From VXNE01 sp965206615 (lineage in GTDB: Bacteria; Pseudomonadota; Gammaproteobacteria; Pseudomonadales; Azotimanducaceae), in contig CBDBKI010000005.1 of NCBI GenBank assembly GCA_965206615.1, positions 3,720,001 through 3,784,000 on the forward strand: a DNA stretch of 64,000 nucleotides, written 5' to 3'. Made by a program: the position numbers and the translations under genes. Of this stretch, positions 50,380-58,990 are shown piece by piece. Within the stretch, counting starts at the first letter, position 1, and each line of letters starts with the position of its first letter. The notes under the pieces were generated by a model. It made no database searches, was not told the origin of the DNA, and saw nothing but the letters and a program-made list of their open reading frames with translations.

Positions 50380-51698
50380 ACGTCCGCCGAGACCCCGAGT
50401 CGTTCTTCCGTACCGAGGAAGGTCTCGGCCCCTGGGAACACCGCGGCAAGGTCGTCGCAGTCGGGATCGGCCACTCGCCGACGGCGCGCCGTTGGGACGG
50501 ACGGCCCGAGACGTGCGTCGGCGCCATCAGCCTGATCGCCCTGCGGCGCGCCATCGAGGACGCTGGCGTGGACCCGGCGGACATCGACGGGCTCGTCATG
50601 GATCCCGTGACCACCACCGGGGCCTGGTGGCCCAGGGGCAGGCCCGTTCCCGAGGAAGTCCGGACGGCGTTCAACCCCACCGACGAACCCCTCGACGGAG
50701 TCGCCCAGCTCAGCTCCGAGTGGATTCTCGGCAACATGCCGGAACTCACCGATGTCGGCTTCACGATGTACGGCGACGGCTGCATGTCCCGTTGCCTCTG
50801 CATCGCCGCGCAGGCGGTCGGCGACGGGCTGACCGATACCTGCCTCGTCCTGAAGAGCTGGCACAACTTCGAGGGCCGTTACTACCAGGGTGGCGCCAAC
50901 GCCGGCTCCGCCCTGCCGGGACGCAGCGCCCTGAGCTCACTGTGGGGCGCCCCGGTCTGCTACGGCACGGCGCTGCAGTTCGCCGAGTACTGCCGCAAGT
51001 ACGGCAAGAGCCACGACATGATGGGGCCGTTCATCGAGAACTCCCGCAGAAACGGGCTCCTGTTCCCGGAAGGGTACTGGGCGCAGCACCGTCCGGAGGA
51101 GATCACGCCGGAGGACTACAACGCCGCCCGCTGGATCGCCAAGCCGGCGAACCTGTTCGACAACGACCTGCCGATCATGGTCTCCGCCGCGTACCTGTTC
51201 ACCACCGCGGAACGGGCCCGCGACATGCGCCAGAAGCCGGTCTACATCCTGAACCACGCTTCGAGCCGGTCCCGGCCGCGCAGCCTCACCGCCACGCTCG
51301 ACGAGGTCGAGGAGGACACCGCGCGCAGCGCCCGCAAGATCTACGAGGGCGCCGGCATCACGGCCGCTGACCTGTCGTTCGAGAACATGTACGACGGCTT
51401 CACGCTGTTCCACCAGTTCCACCTCGAAGGGCTCGGCTATCGCGGCATCGGTTTCGGCGACGCGCTCGACTTCTATCAGACCGATATCAGCATCCACGGG
51501 CCGAATCCCGTGCTGCCGAGCGGCGGCAACCTCGGCTGCGGCCGGAGCCGTTTCTGGATGCACACCGACTGCATGCAGCAGATCCAGCAACGCGCCGGCG
51601 AGCGCCAGTTGACCGGCGTCAAACCGGAGATCGCCGTGTCCGGCGGCCCCATGCCGCTCGGCGGCAACTTCCTGGTGTGGAGCGCCACGCCGGGTTGA
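50376..51698 (+). CDS. Thiolase-superfamily lipid-transfer-type protein (possible retro-aldolase)
   Basis: A 440-aa thiolase-fold protein of the SCP-x/Ltp group. Motifs include AIEDAGVDPADIDGLVMDP, GFTMYGDGCMSRCLCIAAQA at the nucleophile-Cys strand and the C-terminal ISIHGPNPVLPSGGNLGCGR, the GG-rich loop of the family. In Ltp2-type enzymes the paired DUF35 protein makes it a retro-aldol lyase that cuts 17-hydroxylated steroid side chains. That is an inference from genome context; a simple beta-ketothiolase is the alternative. ATGA coupling with the DUF35 gene strongly implies a complex. Confidence 0.85.
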   Translation: MNVRRDPESFFRTEEGLGPWEHRGKVVAVGIGHSPTARRWDGRPETCVGAISLIALRRAIEDAGVDPADIDGLVMDPVTTTGAWWPRGRPVPEEVRTAFNPTDEPLDGVAQLSSEWILGNMPELTDVGFTMYGDGCMSRCLCIAAQAVGDGLTDTCLVLKSWHNFEGRYYQGGANAGSALPGRSALSSLWGAPVCYGTALQFAEYCRKYGKSHDMMGPFIENSRRNGLLFPEGYWAQHRPEEITPEDYNAARWIAKPANLFDNDLPIMVSAAYLFTTAERARDMRQKPVYILNHASSRSRPRSLTATLDEVEEDTARSARKIYEGAGITAADLSFENMYDGFTLFHQFHLEGLGYRGIGFGDALDFYQTDISIHGPNPVLPSGGNLGCGRSRFWMHTDCMQQIQQRAGERQLTGVKPEIAVSGGPMPLGGNFLVWSATPG

Positions 51699-51717
51699 GC
51701 AACGTACGGGAGACAGC

Positions 51718-52416
51718 ATGATCGAGGGCATCAAGGCACTGACGTTCGACGTCGGCGGCAGCATCTTCGACTGGCAGACGGCCACGCGGAAAGCGGTGCG
51801 CGCCCTGGCGGCGGAGCGGCGCGTGGAAGTGGACGACCGCGCGTTCTGTTTCACCTGGCGGCGGCGCATGTTCGAGCAGTTGGCGGAAGTCCGCCACGGC
51901 AACCTGCCCTGGCAGAACGCCGACGCCCTCCACCGGGGGGTACTCGACGAACTTGCCGCCGACCATCCAGCGCTCGAACTGACCCCGGAAGACCGCGACG
52001 GGCTCAACCGAGCCTGGCATCGCATGGACGTCTGGGAGGACGTACCCGAGTCGCTCGCGGCATTGCGCGAGCAATACGTGGTCGCGATCCTGACCGTGCT
52101 GTCGCTCTCCATCGTCGTCGACAGTTCGAAACACGCGGGGATCGACTGGGATGCATACCTGTCCTGCGAGTTCCTCGGCGTCTACAAGCCGGAGCCCGAG
52201 GCCTACCGTACCGGCGCCCGCCTGCTCGGAGCCGCGCCGGAAGAGACGATGATGGTCGCGGTGCATCCACCGGACCTCGCGGCCGCGCAACGGGCCGGGC
52301 TGAAGGCGGCCTACGTCAAGCCCAAGCTCGAGGAGATGGGCAGCCGCGGAGAGGCGAGCGGCTTCGAAGTGGTCGCGGAGGACTATCGGGACCTCGCACG
52401 GCAGCTTTGCGGGTAG
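51718..52416 (+). CDS. HAD-superfamily hydrolase, haloacid dehalogenase type II-like
   Basis: A 232-aa HAD protein. The nucleophile Asp is in LTFDVGGSIFDW (usual form FDVFGTxxDW), the substrate Lys in GVYKPEPEAYRTG, and the metal-side Asp in MVAVHPPDLAAAQRAGLKAA. The Asn-containing motif II (LSNG) is replaced by LTVLSLS, so activity on haloacids is uncertain. It lies 19 bp behind the thiolase and is probably in the same transcript. A REPIN-like element begins 35 bp after its stop. Confidence 0.82.
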   Translation: MIEGIKALTFDVGGSIFDWQTATRKAVRALAAERRVEVDDRAFCFTWRRRMFEQLAEVRHGNLPWQNADALHRGVLDELAADHPALELTPEDRDGLNRAWHRMDVWEDVPESLAALREQYVVAILTVLSLSIVVDSSKHAGIDWDAYLSCEFLGVYKPEPEAYRTGARLLGAAPEETMMVAVHPPDLAAAQRAGLKAAYVKPKLEEMGSRGEASGFEVVAEDYRDLARQLCG

Positions 52417-52450
52417 AACAACTCCGCTCGCGGCTGATCCGGCACAGATT

Positions 52451-52551
52451 GTAGGGGCGACCCTTGTGGTCGCCCGTCCCCGACCCTTGTGGTCGCCCGT
52501 CCCCGAGTCGCGCAAGCCGCAGGAACGGGACGGAACAAGCCCGTCCCCTAC
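52451..52551 (+). repeat. REP/REPIN-like element R5
   Basis: Complete element: GTAG head (52451-52454), hairpin GGGCGACC/GGTCGCCC with loop CTTGT, a second CTTGT hairpin copy (the same variant as R1 at 10.6 kb), then GACGGAACAAGCCCGTCC and a CCCCTAC tail ending at 52551. The region before it (CCGCTCGCGGCTGA, about 52424) matches that before R3. It lies between the HAD gene stop and the VOC gene. Confidence 0.8.
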
Positions 52552-52642
52552 GCCCCGCATCCTGCCGCAGGCCGGGTACAATGCGCCGCCGTCAGGCCAG
52601 ACCGGCCAGACTCCGCAACCGACACCAAGGGAGACCACTCGA

Positions 52643-53014
52643 ATGCTGGGATACACCACGATCGGCGTGAACGACATGGACCGTGCGCTCGCCTTCTACG
52701 ACGACCTGCTCGGCGAGCTCGGCGCCTCGCGCCTGTTCGGCATGGACCGGATCCAGTTCTACGGCACGGGCCCCGGCAGCGCGATGCTGGCCGTGTGCAT
52801 TCCCCACAACGAGGCAGCCCAGGATCCCGGCAACGGCAACATGGTCGCGATCCCCGGCGGCAGCCGCGAGGGCGTGGACAAGCTCTACGCCAAGGCCATC
52901 TCCCTCGGCGCCACCGACGAGGGCCCTCCCGGCGAGCGGCTGCCGGTCTTCTACGGCGCGTACGTGCGCGATCTCGACGGCAACAAGTTGTGTTTCTTCG
53001 AGATGAAGATGTGA
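52643..53014 (+). CDS. VOC-family (glyoxalase-like) protein
   Basis: A 123-aa vicinal-oxygen-chelate domain: LGYTTIGVNDMDRALAFYDDLL, LFGMDRIQFYGTGPGSAML in the middle, and the C-terminal GAYVRDLDGNKLCFFEMK with the last metal Glu. Residues fit a lyase or epimerase-like member; the first His of a classical site is not apparent. ATG 52643 is preceded by AAGGGAGACC. It is convergent with the monooxygenase gene at 53177. Confidence 0.82.
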   Translation: MLGYTTIGVNDMDRALAFYDDLLGELGASRLFGMDRIQFYGTGPGSAMLAVCIPHNEAAQDPGNGNMVAIPGGSREGVDKLYAKAISLGATDEGPPGERLPVFYGAYVRDLDGNKLCFFEMKM

Positions 53015-53138
53015 CAGCCATGGCGGACGCTCGGCCGTCCGCCCGTTACACGGCGATACCTGCCTGACGGGGCGCGCGGCAAGGCCGGCGCCCCGGGCAA
53101 CCTCCGATCAAGCCCCTCGGTACATCCCTGTACCGCAC

Positions 53139-53166
53139 GGCAGGCCCTGACAAGTCAGAGCCTGCC
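53139..53166. terminator. Hairpin between convergent genes (bidirectional terminator candidate)
   Basis: GGCAGGC (53139-53145) pairs with GCCTGCC (53160-53166), and CTGA (53147-53150) with TCAG (53155-53158), around a CAAG loop with one mismatch. It sits between the VOC stop (53014) and the monooxygenase stop (53177). It has no T-run, so termination strength is uncertain. Confidence 0.5.
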
Positions 53167-53176
53167 TCACACGGCG

Positions 53177-55000
53177 TCAACGTAGCGCGAACCCCTCGAG
53201 ATCCCCCTCCTCGCGCCATTCCGCGAGGAGCGCGTTGAAAGCGTTGATCCCCGGCGCGTACGCCTGGCTCAGGAGGCCCTTGCTCGGGTCGTCGAGGTGG
53301 CCCTCGTTGTTGTAGTACCCGGGCGTGCACGACTCGAGGAACTCGCGGTTGCCGAACGAGAGCCGCTGGATCTCGGCCACCCACTCGTCCTCCGCTGCGG
53401 CGCTCACTTCGGCCACCTTGCGACCACGCTTCGACACTTCGTCGATGATGTAGGCGATATGGCGCGCCTGATCGTCGAACATGGCGGTCATGTTGACCGA
53501 GAGTCCGTTCTGGTTCACGCCGATGAAGAACCAGTTCGGGAAGCCGTGGCTGGACAGGCCGTGCAGCGTCCTCAGGCCGTTGCTCCAGTGGTCGAAGAGC
53601 GATGCGTCGTTCCGTCCGACAATTTCGAAGCTCACTCTGCGCCGGGGTGACGAACTGATCTCGAAGCCGGTGGCGTAGATGATGCAGTCGACCTCGTACT
53701 CGACGCCATTCGCGACGATGCCCCGCTCGGTGATGCGGTCCACGCCCTTGCTCTCGCTGACGTCGATCAGGTGCACGTTCGGCCGGTTGAAGGTGTCGAG
53801 GTATTCGTCGTTGAAGGTCGGCCGCTTGCAGAACTGACGGTACCAGGGCTTCAGCGTCTCGGCGACCTCCGGGTTCTGCACGGTCCCATCCACCCGCGCG
53901 CGGATCTCGTTCATCTTGCGGAAGTCCTCGATCTCCGCCGCCAGCGCGAGCTCCTCCGGATCGCCCGCCACCTCGTCTTCCGGCGGCAGCGTCGACTGCA
54001 GCCGGCGGAAGATGTCCGTCCAGCCGTCCGCGACGAGGTCCTCCTCGAACGGGCGACCCACGACGATGTCGGCGAAGTTCTCCCGCCGTGCGCGCTGCCA
54101 GCCGGGTTTCAGCGACTCCCACCAGTCTTCGTCGGTTGGCCTGTTGCCGCGCTCGTCGATGGACGACGGCGTGCGCTGGAAGACGTAGAGCTCCTGCGCC
54201 TGCTCGCCCACGAAGGGCACCGCCTGGATCGCCGTGCAGCCCGTACCGATCACACCGACCCGCTTGTCGGCCAGCTTCGTCAGGCCGCCGGTGTGATCGC
54301 CGCCGGTGTACTCGTAGTCCCAGCGGCTGGTGTGGAAGGAATGGCCCCGGTAGTCGTGGATGCCGTCGATGCCCGGCAGCTTCGGCTGGTTCGCCGTGCC
54401 GGCCGCCTGGATCACGAACCGCGCGCGAATGTCGTCGTCCCGATGCGTGGACACGCGCCAGCGCGCATCGTCCTCGCGCCAGCGCAACTCGGTCACGCGC
54501 GTCTGGAAGAGCGCCAGGTCGTAGAGGTTGTACGCCGCTCCGATACGCTGCGAGTGCTCGAAGATCTCGGGGGCATAGGAATATTTCTCCTTCGGCATGT
54601 AGCCGAGCTCCTCGAGGAGCGGCAGGTAGCAATAGGCCTCGATGTCGCACTGCGCGCCCGGGTAGCGGTTCCAGTACCACGTTCCGCCGAAGTCCGCTCC
54701 CGATTCGATCAGCAGGACGTCCTCGACGCCGCGCTCGCGCAGGCGCGCCGCCGCCATCATGCCGCTGAACCCGCCGCCAATGATGACGACATCGACTTCC
54801 CGCTCGAGCGGATCGCGTTCCTCCGGTACGTCGACGAACGGATCCTCGGTAGCGTAGTGCGCATACTCGCCCTCGACCGACAGGAACTGGTCATCCCCGT
54901 CGGCGCGCATCCGCTTGTCCCGTTCCTCGCGGTACTTCTCCCGCAGCCGGTCCGGGTCGAACCCGAGGTTGGAATATTCCTTTCTGACTGGAGCGTTCAT
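53177..55000 (-). CDS. Baeyer-Villiger monooxygenase (FAD/NADPH)
   Basis: A 607-aa flavoprotein that inserts oxygen next to a ketone to give an ester or lactone. FAD motif VVIIGGGFSGMMAAARL near residue 70 is followed by GGTWYWNRYPGAQCDIEAYC (BVMO signature). The fingerprint region is DYRGHSFHTSRWDY (YxGxxxHxxxWD). The second Rossmann motif is KRVGVIGTGCTAIQAVP and the C-terminal motif DCIIYATGFEISSS. ATG 55000 with GAGGG upstream. It is adjacent to, and in the same direction as, a luciferase-like monooxygenase. Its ester products could feed esterases in this window (inference). Confidence 0.9.
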   Translation of the reverse strand: MNAPVRKEYSNLGFDPDRLREKYREERDKRMRADGDDQFLSVEGEYAHYATEDPFVDVPEERDPLEREVDVVIIGGGFSGMMAAARLRERGVEDVLLIESGADFGGTWYWNRYPGAQCDIEAYCYLPLLEELGYMPKEKYSYAPEIFEHSQRIGAAYNLYDLALFQTRVTELRWREDDARWRVSTHRDDDIRARFVIQAAGTANQPKLPGIDGIHDYRGHSFHTSRWDYEYTGGDHTGGLTKLADKRVGVIGTGCTAIQAVPFVGEQAQELYVFQRTPSSIDERGNRPTDEDWWESLKPGWQRARRENFADIVVGRPFEEDLVADGWTDIFRRLQSTLPPEDEVAGDPEELALAAEIEDFRKMNEIRARVDGTVQNPEVAETLKPWYRQFCKRPTFNDEYLDTFNRPNVHLIDVSESKGVDRITERGIVANGVEYEVDCIIYATGFEISSSPRRRVSFEIVGRNDASLFDHWSNGLRTLHGLSSHGFPNWFFIGVNQNGLSVNMTAMFDDQARHIAYIIDEVSKRGRKVAEVSAAAEDEWVAEIQRLSFGNREFLESCTPGYYNNEGHLDDPSKGLLSQAYAPGINAFNALLAEWREEGDLEGFALR

Positions 55001-55084
55001 CGCGCTATGCCCTCGTTGTGGCAATCAGGTTGTTCGACAGGTATCTCTGCGCCGACCGGCGCCTTGTGCCCGGGCTGACCGCAG

Positions 55085-56197
55085 CTATCCCCCGCCCGCG
55101 CCCCCGCCCCCGCCCGCGCCCCCACCCGCGGCCACCGCCTGCTCTTCGCGAAGCGCCGGCAGTACCTCGCGCGCGAACAGGCGCAGGTTGCGCTCTGCCT
55201 CGTCGTACGGCATGCCGGCGTAGCTGAAGACCGACGTGAAGGTGTTCGACCGCATGCGCTCCGCCGTCTGGCGGATCCGGTCAATGCACATCTGCGGCGT
55301 GCCCCACACCTGCAGGTCGAGGTACGCCTCGGTGGTCGCCGCCGCGCTGGACTGCTGCACCGCGGACATGGCGGCATAGAACTCGTAACCCTTGGTGTTC
55401 GCGAAGTGCGCACCGCCGATCTCGTAGTGCTTCGCCGCGGTCTCCCAGTAGCCGCCGATCCAGCGGACGGCCATCTCCCGCGCACGCTTCTCGTCCTCGT
55501 CGCAGAACACCCAGCCGGCGATGATCGGCGCCGGCGCCGGGGCGCCGTTCACTTCCTGGAAGACGCTGCGGTAGGTCGTGAGCTCCTGGTCGATCATGTC
55601 CCAGGGCTTCTGGGGGATGACGAGGATGCCGATGCCGAGCCGGGCCATGATCTCCACCGACTCCGGCGACACGGCCGCGGCATAGGTGCGACCCTTGAAG
55701 GTGCCTGCCGGCCGCGGCCGGACGTCGCGGGCGGCCTGCTGGTAGAACTTGCCGTCGTACTCGCACCAGCCCTGCTCGAGGCCGCTCAGGACGATCTCCG
55801 CGGCTTCCACGAAGCGCTCCCGCGATTCGCCCATGTCGACGCCGAAGCCCTCGAACTCGATGCGCCCGGCACCGCGTCCGAGGCCGAGAATGAAGCGCCC
55901 GTTCGAGAGGTGGTCCAGCATCGAGACCTGCTCGGCAACGCGTATCGGGTCGTGCCACGGCAGCACGACGACCATCGAGCCGAGCTGGATGCGTTCGGTG
56001 CGCCCCGCCATGTAGGTAAGGAACTGCAGGACGTCGGGGCACATCGTGTAGTCGGTGAAGTGGTGTTCCACGCCCCAGATGGAATCGAACCCCAGGGGTT
56101 CCGCGAGTTGCGCGAGGCGCAGTTCGTTCACGTAGACCTCGCCGTCCGAGACGTGGTTTTCCGGATTCTGAAAGATGGCCGCCATTCCGACGTGCAT
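55085..56197 (-). CDS. LLM-class (luciferase-like) flavin-dependent monooxygenase
   Basis: About 370 aa. MHVGMAAIFQNPENHVSDGE, GFDSIWGVEHHFTDYTMCPD and the SNGRFILGLGRGAGRIEFEG turn are typical of LuxA-like flavin monooxygenases, as is PWHDPIRVAEQVSMLDHL. An unusual C-terminal tail of Ala/Gly only (AVAAGGGAGGGGGAGGG) comes from a C/G-rich simple repeat next to the stop. ATG 56197 sits behind GGGAGGGG. It diverges from the aminotransferase gene at 56266 with 68 bp between them, and is 84 bp upstream of the BVMO in the same direction. Confidence 0.85.
   Translation of the reverse strand: MHVGMAAIFQNPENHVSDGEVYVNELRLAQLAEPLGFDSIWGVEHHFTDYTMCPDVLQFLTYMAGRTERIQLGSMVVVLPWHDPIRVAEQVSMLDHLSNGRFILGLGRGAGRIEFEGFGVDMGESRERFVEAAEIVLSGLEQGWCEYDGKFYQQAARDVRPRPAGTFKGRTYAAAVSPESVEIMARLGIGILVIPQKPWDMIDQELTTYRSVFQEVNGAPAPAPIIAGWVFCDEDEKRAREMAVRWIGGYWETAAKHYEIGGAHFANTKGYEFYAAMSAVQQSSAAATTEAYLDLQVWGTPQMCIDRIRQTAERMRSNTFTSVFSYAGMPYDEAERNLRLFAREVLPALREEQAVAAGGGAGGGGGAGGG
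55088..55130. repeat. Low-complexity C/G simple repeat encoding the Gly/Ala tail
   Basis: A run of CCCCCGC/CCGCG units at the 3' end of the LLM gene, read on the minus strand as Gly/Ala codons. Such tracts slip easily during replication, so tail length may vary between strains. Confidence 0.6.
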
Positions 56198-56265
56198 GTA
56201 TCCCCTCCCGGTTGCAGGTGTCGCTGCCGAAACGTAACGCGTAACATCAGGCGAGTAAAGGCACA

Positions 56266-57498
56266 ATGGAGAGACCGCTGGTGGCCACGAGAAGCAACGA
56301 TCTGGCATTGCGGGAACGCGCGAAACGGGTGCTTCCGAACGGCATGTACGGCCACATGGCGGTGCATCCGCGGATGCCCGAGAGCTATCCCCAGTTCTTC
56401 GAGCGGACCTCCGGGTGCCGCATGTGGGACGTCGACGGCAACGAATACATCGACTTCATGTGTTCCTACGGGCCGATGATCGCCGGCTACGGCAACCCGC
56501 GCATCCGCGCGGCGGCGGACGCCCAGCGCGACCGCCTCGACATCGCGGACGGGCCGCCGGCGGCGCTCGTGGATCTCGCCGAGAAGTTCACACGCCAGGT
56601 GAGCCACGCGGAATGGGCCGTCTTCGCGAAGAACGGCAACGACGCGACGACGGTCTGCAACATGATTGCCCGGGGGCACGCGGGCAAGCGCAAGATCCTC
56701 GTCGGCTCCACCGCCTACCACGGCTCGCAGCCCTGGGCGAACCGCATGTCGCCGGGAACGCCGCCGGAAGAACACGTGCACTACCCCACCTATCTCTTCA
56801 ACGATGTCGAGAGCCTGACGGCGACGGCCAAGGCCGCGTCCGGCGACCTCGCCGCCATCGTCGTCTCCGGCTACAAGCACGACGTGCCGCATACGCAGGA
56901 ACTCGTCGACCCCGCCTTCGCACGCGCGGCACGCGAGATCTGCGACGCCGAGGGCGCCGCGCTGATCCTCGACGACGTGCGCTCCGGCCTGCGGCTGTCC
57001 CTCGACGCGAGCTGGTCGGAGTTCGGCATCCAGCCGGATCTGTCGGCGTGGGGCAAGGCCATCGCCAACGGCGAGCCGCTGGCCGCGGTGCTCGGCAGCG
57101 GCCACTACCGCGAGGCCGCCGAGAAGGTGTTCTACACCGGTTCGTTCTGGTACCAGGGGGCACCCTTCGCGGCCGCCATCGAGACGCTCGACGTGCTGAA
57201 CGAGGTCGACGGGCCGCGGCACATGGAGCGGCTCGGCCAGCAACTGCGCGACGGCCTCTACGAGCAGGCGCAACGGTACGGGTACGGCATCCGCCAGAGC
57301 GGTCCGCCGCAGATGCCGCTGCTCCAGTTCGAAGGCGACGTCGGCCGCGCGCAGGCGTCCGCCTTCTGCACCAACGCCCTGCACCACGGCGTCTTCCTGC
57401 ACCCGTGGCACAACATGTTCCTGTCCGTCGCGCACACCGAGGACGACATCGCGCAGGCGCTCGAAGGCACCGAAAAGGCCTTCGCCGAGCTGGCCTGA
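56266..57498 (+). CDS. Class III PLP aminotransferase, glutamate-1-semialdehyde aminomutase-like
   Basis: A 410-aa PLP enzyme. PPALVDLAEKFTRQV and FAKNGNDATTVCNMIARGHAG are motifs of this fold, STAYHGSQPW the substrate-side loop, and ALILDDVRSGLRLS the PLP-phosphate strand. The Schiff-base Lys is in LSAWGKAIANGEPLA. It resembles GSA aminomutase, but there are no tetrapyrrole genes here, so a role in amino-sugar or special-metabolite synthesis with the neighbouring EPSP synthase-like gene is possible. ATG 56266 sits behind AAAGG and divergently from the LLM gene. Confidence 0.85.
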   Translation: MERPLVATRSNDLALRERAKRVLPNGMYGHMAVHPRMPESYPQFFERTSGCRMWDVDGNEYIDFMCSYGPMIAGYGNPRIRAAADAQRDRLDIADGPPAALVDLAEKFTRQVSHAEWAVFAKNGNDATTVCNMIARGHAGKRKILVGSTAYHGSQPWANRMSPGTPPEEHVHYPTYLFNDVESLTATAKAASGDLAAIVVSGYKHDVPHTQELVDPAFARAAREICDAEGAALILDDVRSGLRLSLDASWSEFGIQPDLSAWGKAIANGEPLAAVLGSGHYREAAEKVFYTGSFWYQGAPFAAAIETLDVLNEVDGPRHMERLGQQLRDGLYEQAQRYGYGIRQSGPPQMPLLQFEGDVGRAQASAFCTNALHHGVFLHPWHNMFLSVAHTEDDIAQALEGTEKAFAELA

Positions 57499-57625
57499 GT
57501 CGCTCGGGGGAAGCGCGGGCACGAGGTAGACCGATGCGGGTCTGGCGCGCCGTGGGCTGCACGGCGCTTGCGGCGCGCCAAGCCACCGCCGTCCGACCGG
57601 CGGCGAACTCGAACGAGCCCGCGGC

Positions 57626-58900
57626 ATGACCGGAGCACGGCCAGTTTCGCGGATCGTCCAGCCGTTTGACGTTGCGGTCACCCTGCCCGGCAGCAAGTCC
57701 ATCGCGCTGCGACAGCTGGTGATCTCTGCGCTCGCGGAAGAACCGTCGACGTTGGCGGGAGTACCGCGTAGCGAAGATGTCGAGGACATGATCGCGGCGC
57801 TGCGAAGGCTCGGAACCGGGATCTCCGAGCCAGGCCCGTCGCGGCTCGCGGTCGAGCCCCCGCAGTCTCTTGCCACCGGCGAGATCGCCATCGACCTGCG
57901 CCTGAGCGGCGTGTCGATGCGCCTCCTGTTGGCGGTCGCCGCGCTGCGCCGTGACGAGACCCGGCTCGACGGCTTGCCACCGCTGCGGGCGCGGCCCAAC
58001 CACGACATGATCGAAGCGCTCACGGAACTCGGCTGCGAGACGACGGCCAGGGACGGCGGCCACCTGCCGATCACCGTGCGGGGGCCGGCGCACCCGGCCG
58101 ACGAGGTGTCCATCGGCACCCGGGTCACGAGCCAGCACCTGTCCGGCCTGCTGCTGGTCGCGCCGAGGCTGCCGCGCGGGCTCACCCTGCGCATGAAGGA
58201 CGACCTCGTCTCGGCGCCCTACGTGGAGATCACCCGCGGCGAAATGGCACGCCGCGGGATCGAGGTCGAGGCCGTGGACACGCGCACACTGCGCGTGCGC
58301 CCGGGCCGGTACGGCGGCGGGGCGGTCACGATCGAGGGAGACGCGTCCGCGGCGACCTACCACGCGGCGCTCGCGACGCTGCACGCCTCGACCGTCCGGA
58401 TCGACAACCTGGGAACGTCCACCACCCAGGGGGACTTCGGGTTCTTCGACTTGTGCGAACGGCTCGGAGCCTCGGTAAACGCCACGTCGGCACAGGTCAC
58501 GATCACCGGGCCGAGAGAGGTCAATGCGCTCGACACCGCGGACATGGAGTCGATGCCGGACGCCGCGCCGACCCTGATGGCCATGGCCCCGTTCCTGCCG
58601 GCGCCCCTGCGCATCACCGGACTGTCGACCCTGCGGCACAAGGAGTGCGATCGCATCGCGTGTCCCGCCGGCGAACTGCGCAAGGCCGGCGTCACGGTCG
58701 ACGAGGGACCGGACTGGATCGCCATCACGCCGGTGCCCGAGCTCCGCGCGGCGCGCTTCGAGACCTTCGACGATCACCGTATGGCCATGGCCTTCGCGGT
58801 CTTCGCGAGCAGGGTCGGCGGTTGCGAGATCCTCGACCCGGGCTGCGTGTCCAAGACCTACGCGGACTTCTGGCGGGACTTCGAGCGCGTCTGTCGATAG
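57626..58900 (+). CDS. EPSP synthase-like enzyme (5-enolpyruvylshikimate-3-phosphate synthase family), divergent
   Basis: A 424-aa two-domain enolpyruvyl transferase. Active-site residues by comparison with the E. coli enzyme: Lys/Ser/Arg in LPGSKSIALRQL, Arg in LRARPNHDMIEAL, T-S-Q in TRVTSQHLSG, Asp in MPDAAPTLMA, Lys-Glu-x-x-Arg in RHKECDRI, Arg in DDHRMAMAF, Lys in CVSKTYADF. The Gly96 loop that contacts PEP and glyphosate reads RLSGVSMRLL where E. coli has GNAGTAMRPL. Thr97 is thus Val and Pro101 is Leu. It may be the housekeeping AroA or a second, special-purpose copy. It is separated from the aminotransferase by 127 bp with no gene. Confidence 0.85.
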   Translation: MTGARPVSRIVQPFDVAVTLPGSKSIALRQLVISALAEEPSTLAGVPRSEDVEDMIAALRRLGTGISEPGPSRLAVEPPQSLATGEIAIDLRLSGVSMRLLLAVAALRRDETRLDGLPPLRARPNHDMIEALTELGCETTARDGGHLPITVRGPAHPADEVSIGTRVTSQHLSGLLLVAPRLPRGLTLRMKDDLVSAPYVEITRGEMARRGIEVEAVDTRTLRVRPGRYGGGAVTIEGDASAATYHAALATLHASTVRIDNLGTSTTQGDFGFFDLCERLGASVNATSAQVTITGPREVNALDTADMESMPDAAPTLMAMAPFLPAPLRITGLSTLRHKECDRIACPAGELRKAGVTVDEGPDWIAITPVPELRAARFETFDDHRMAMAFAVFASRVGGCEILDPGCVSKTYADFWRDFERVCR

Positions 58901-58990
58901 CCGCGGGGCGACCCGCCCGGGTCGGCAGCCCCATGCCATAATCCGTTGCCAAGTCCCGCGTCCGCCTCGCGTCTCCAAGGAGTCCGCCCC

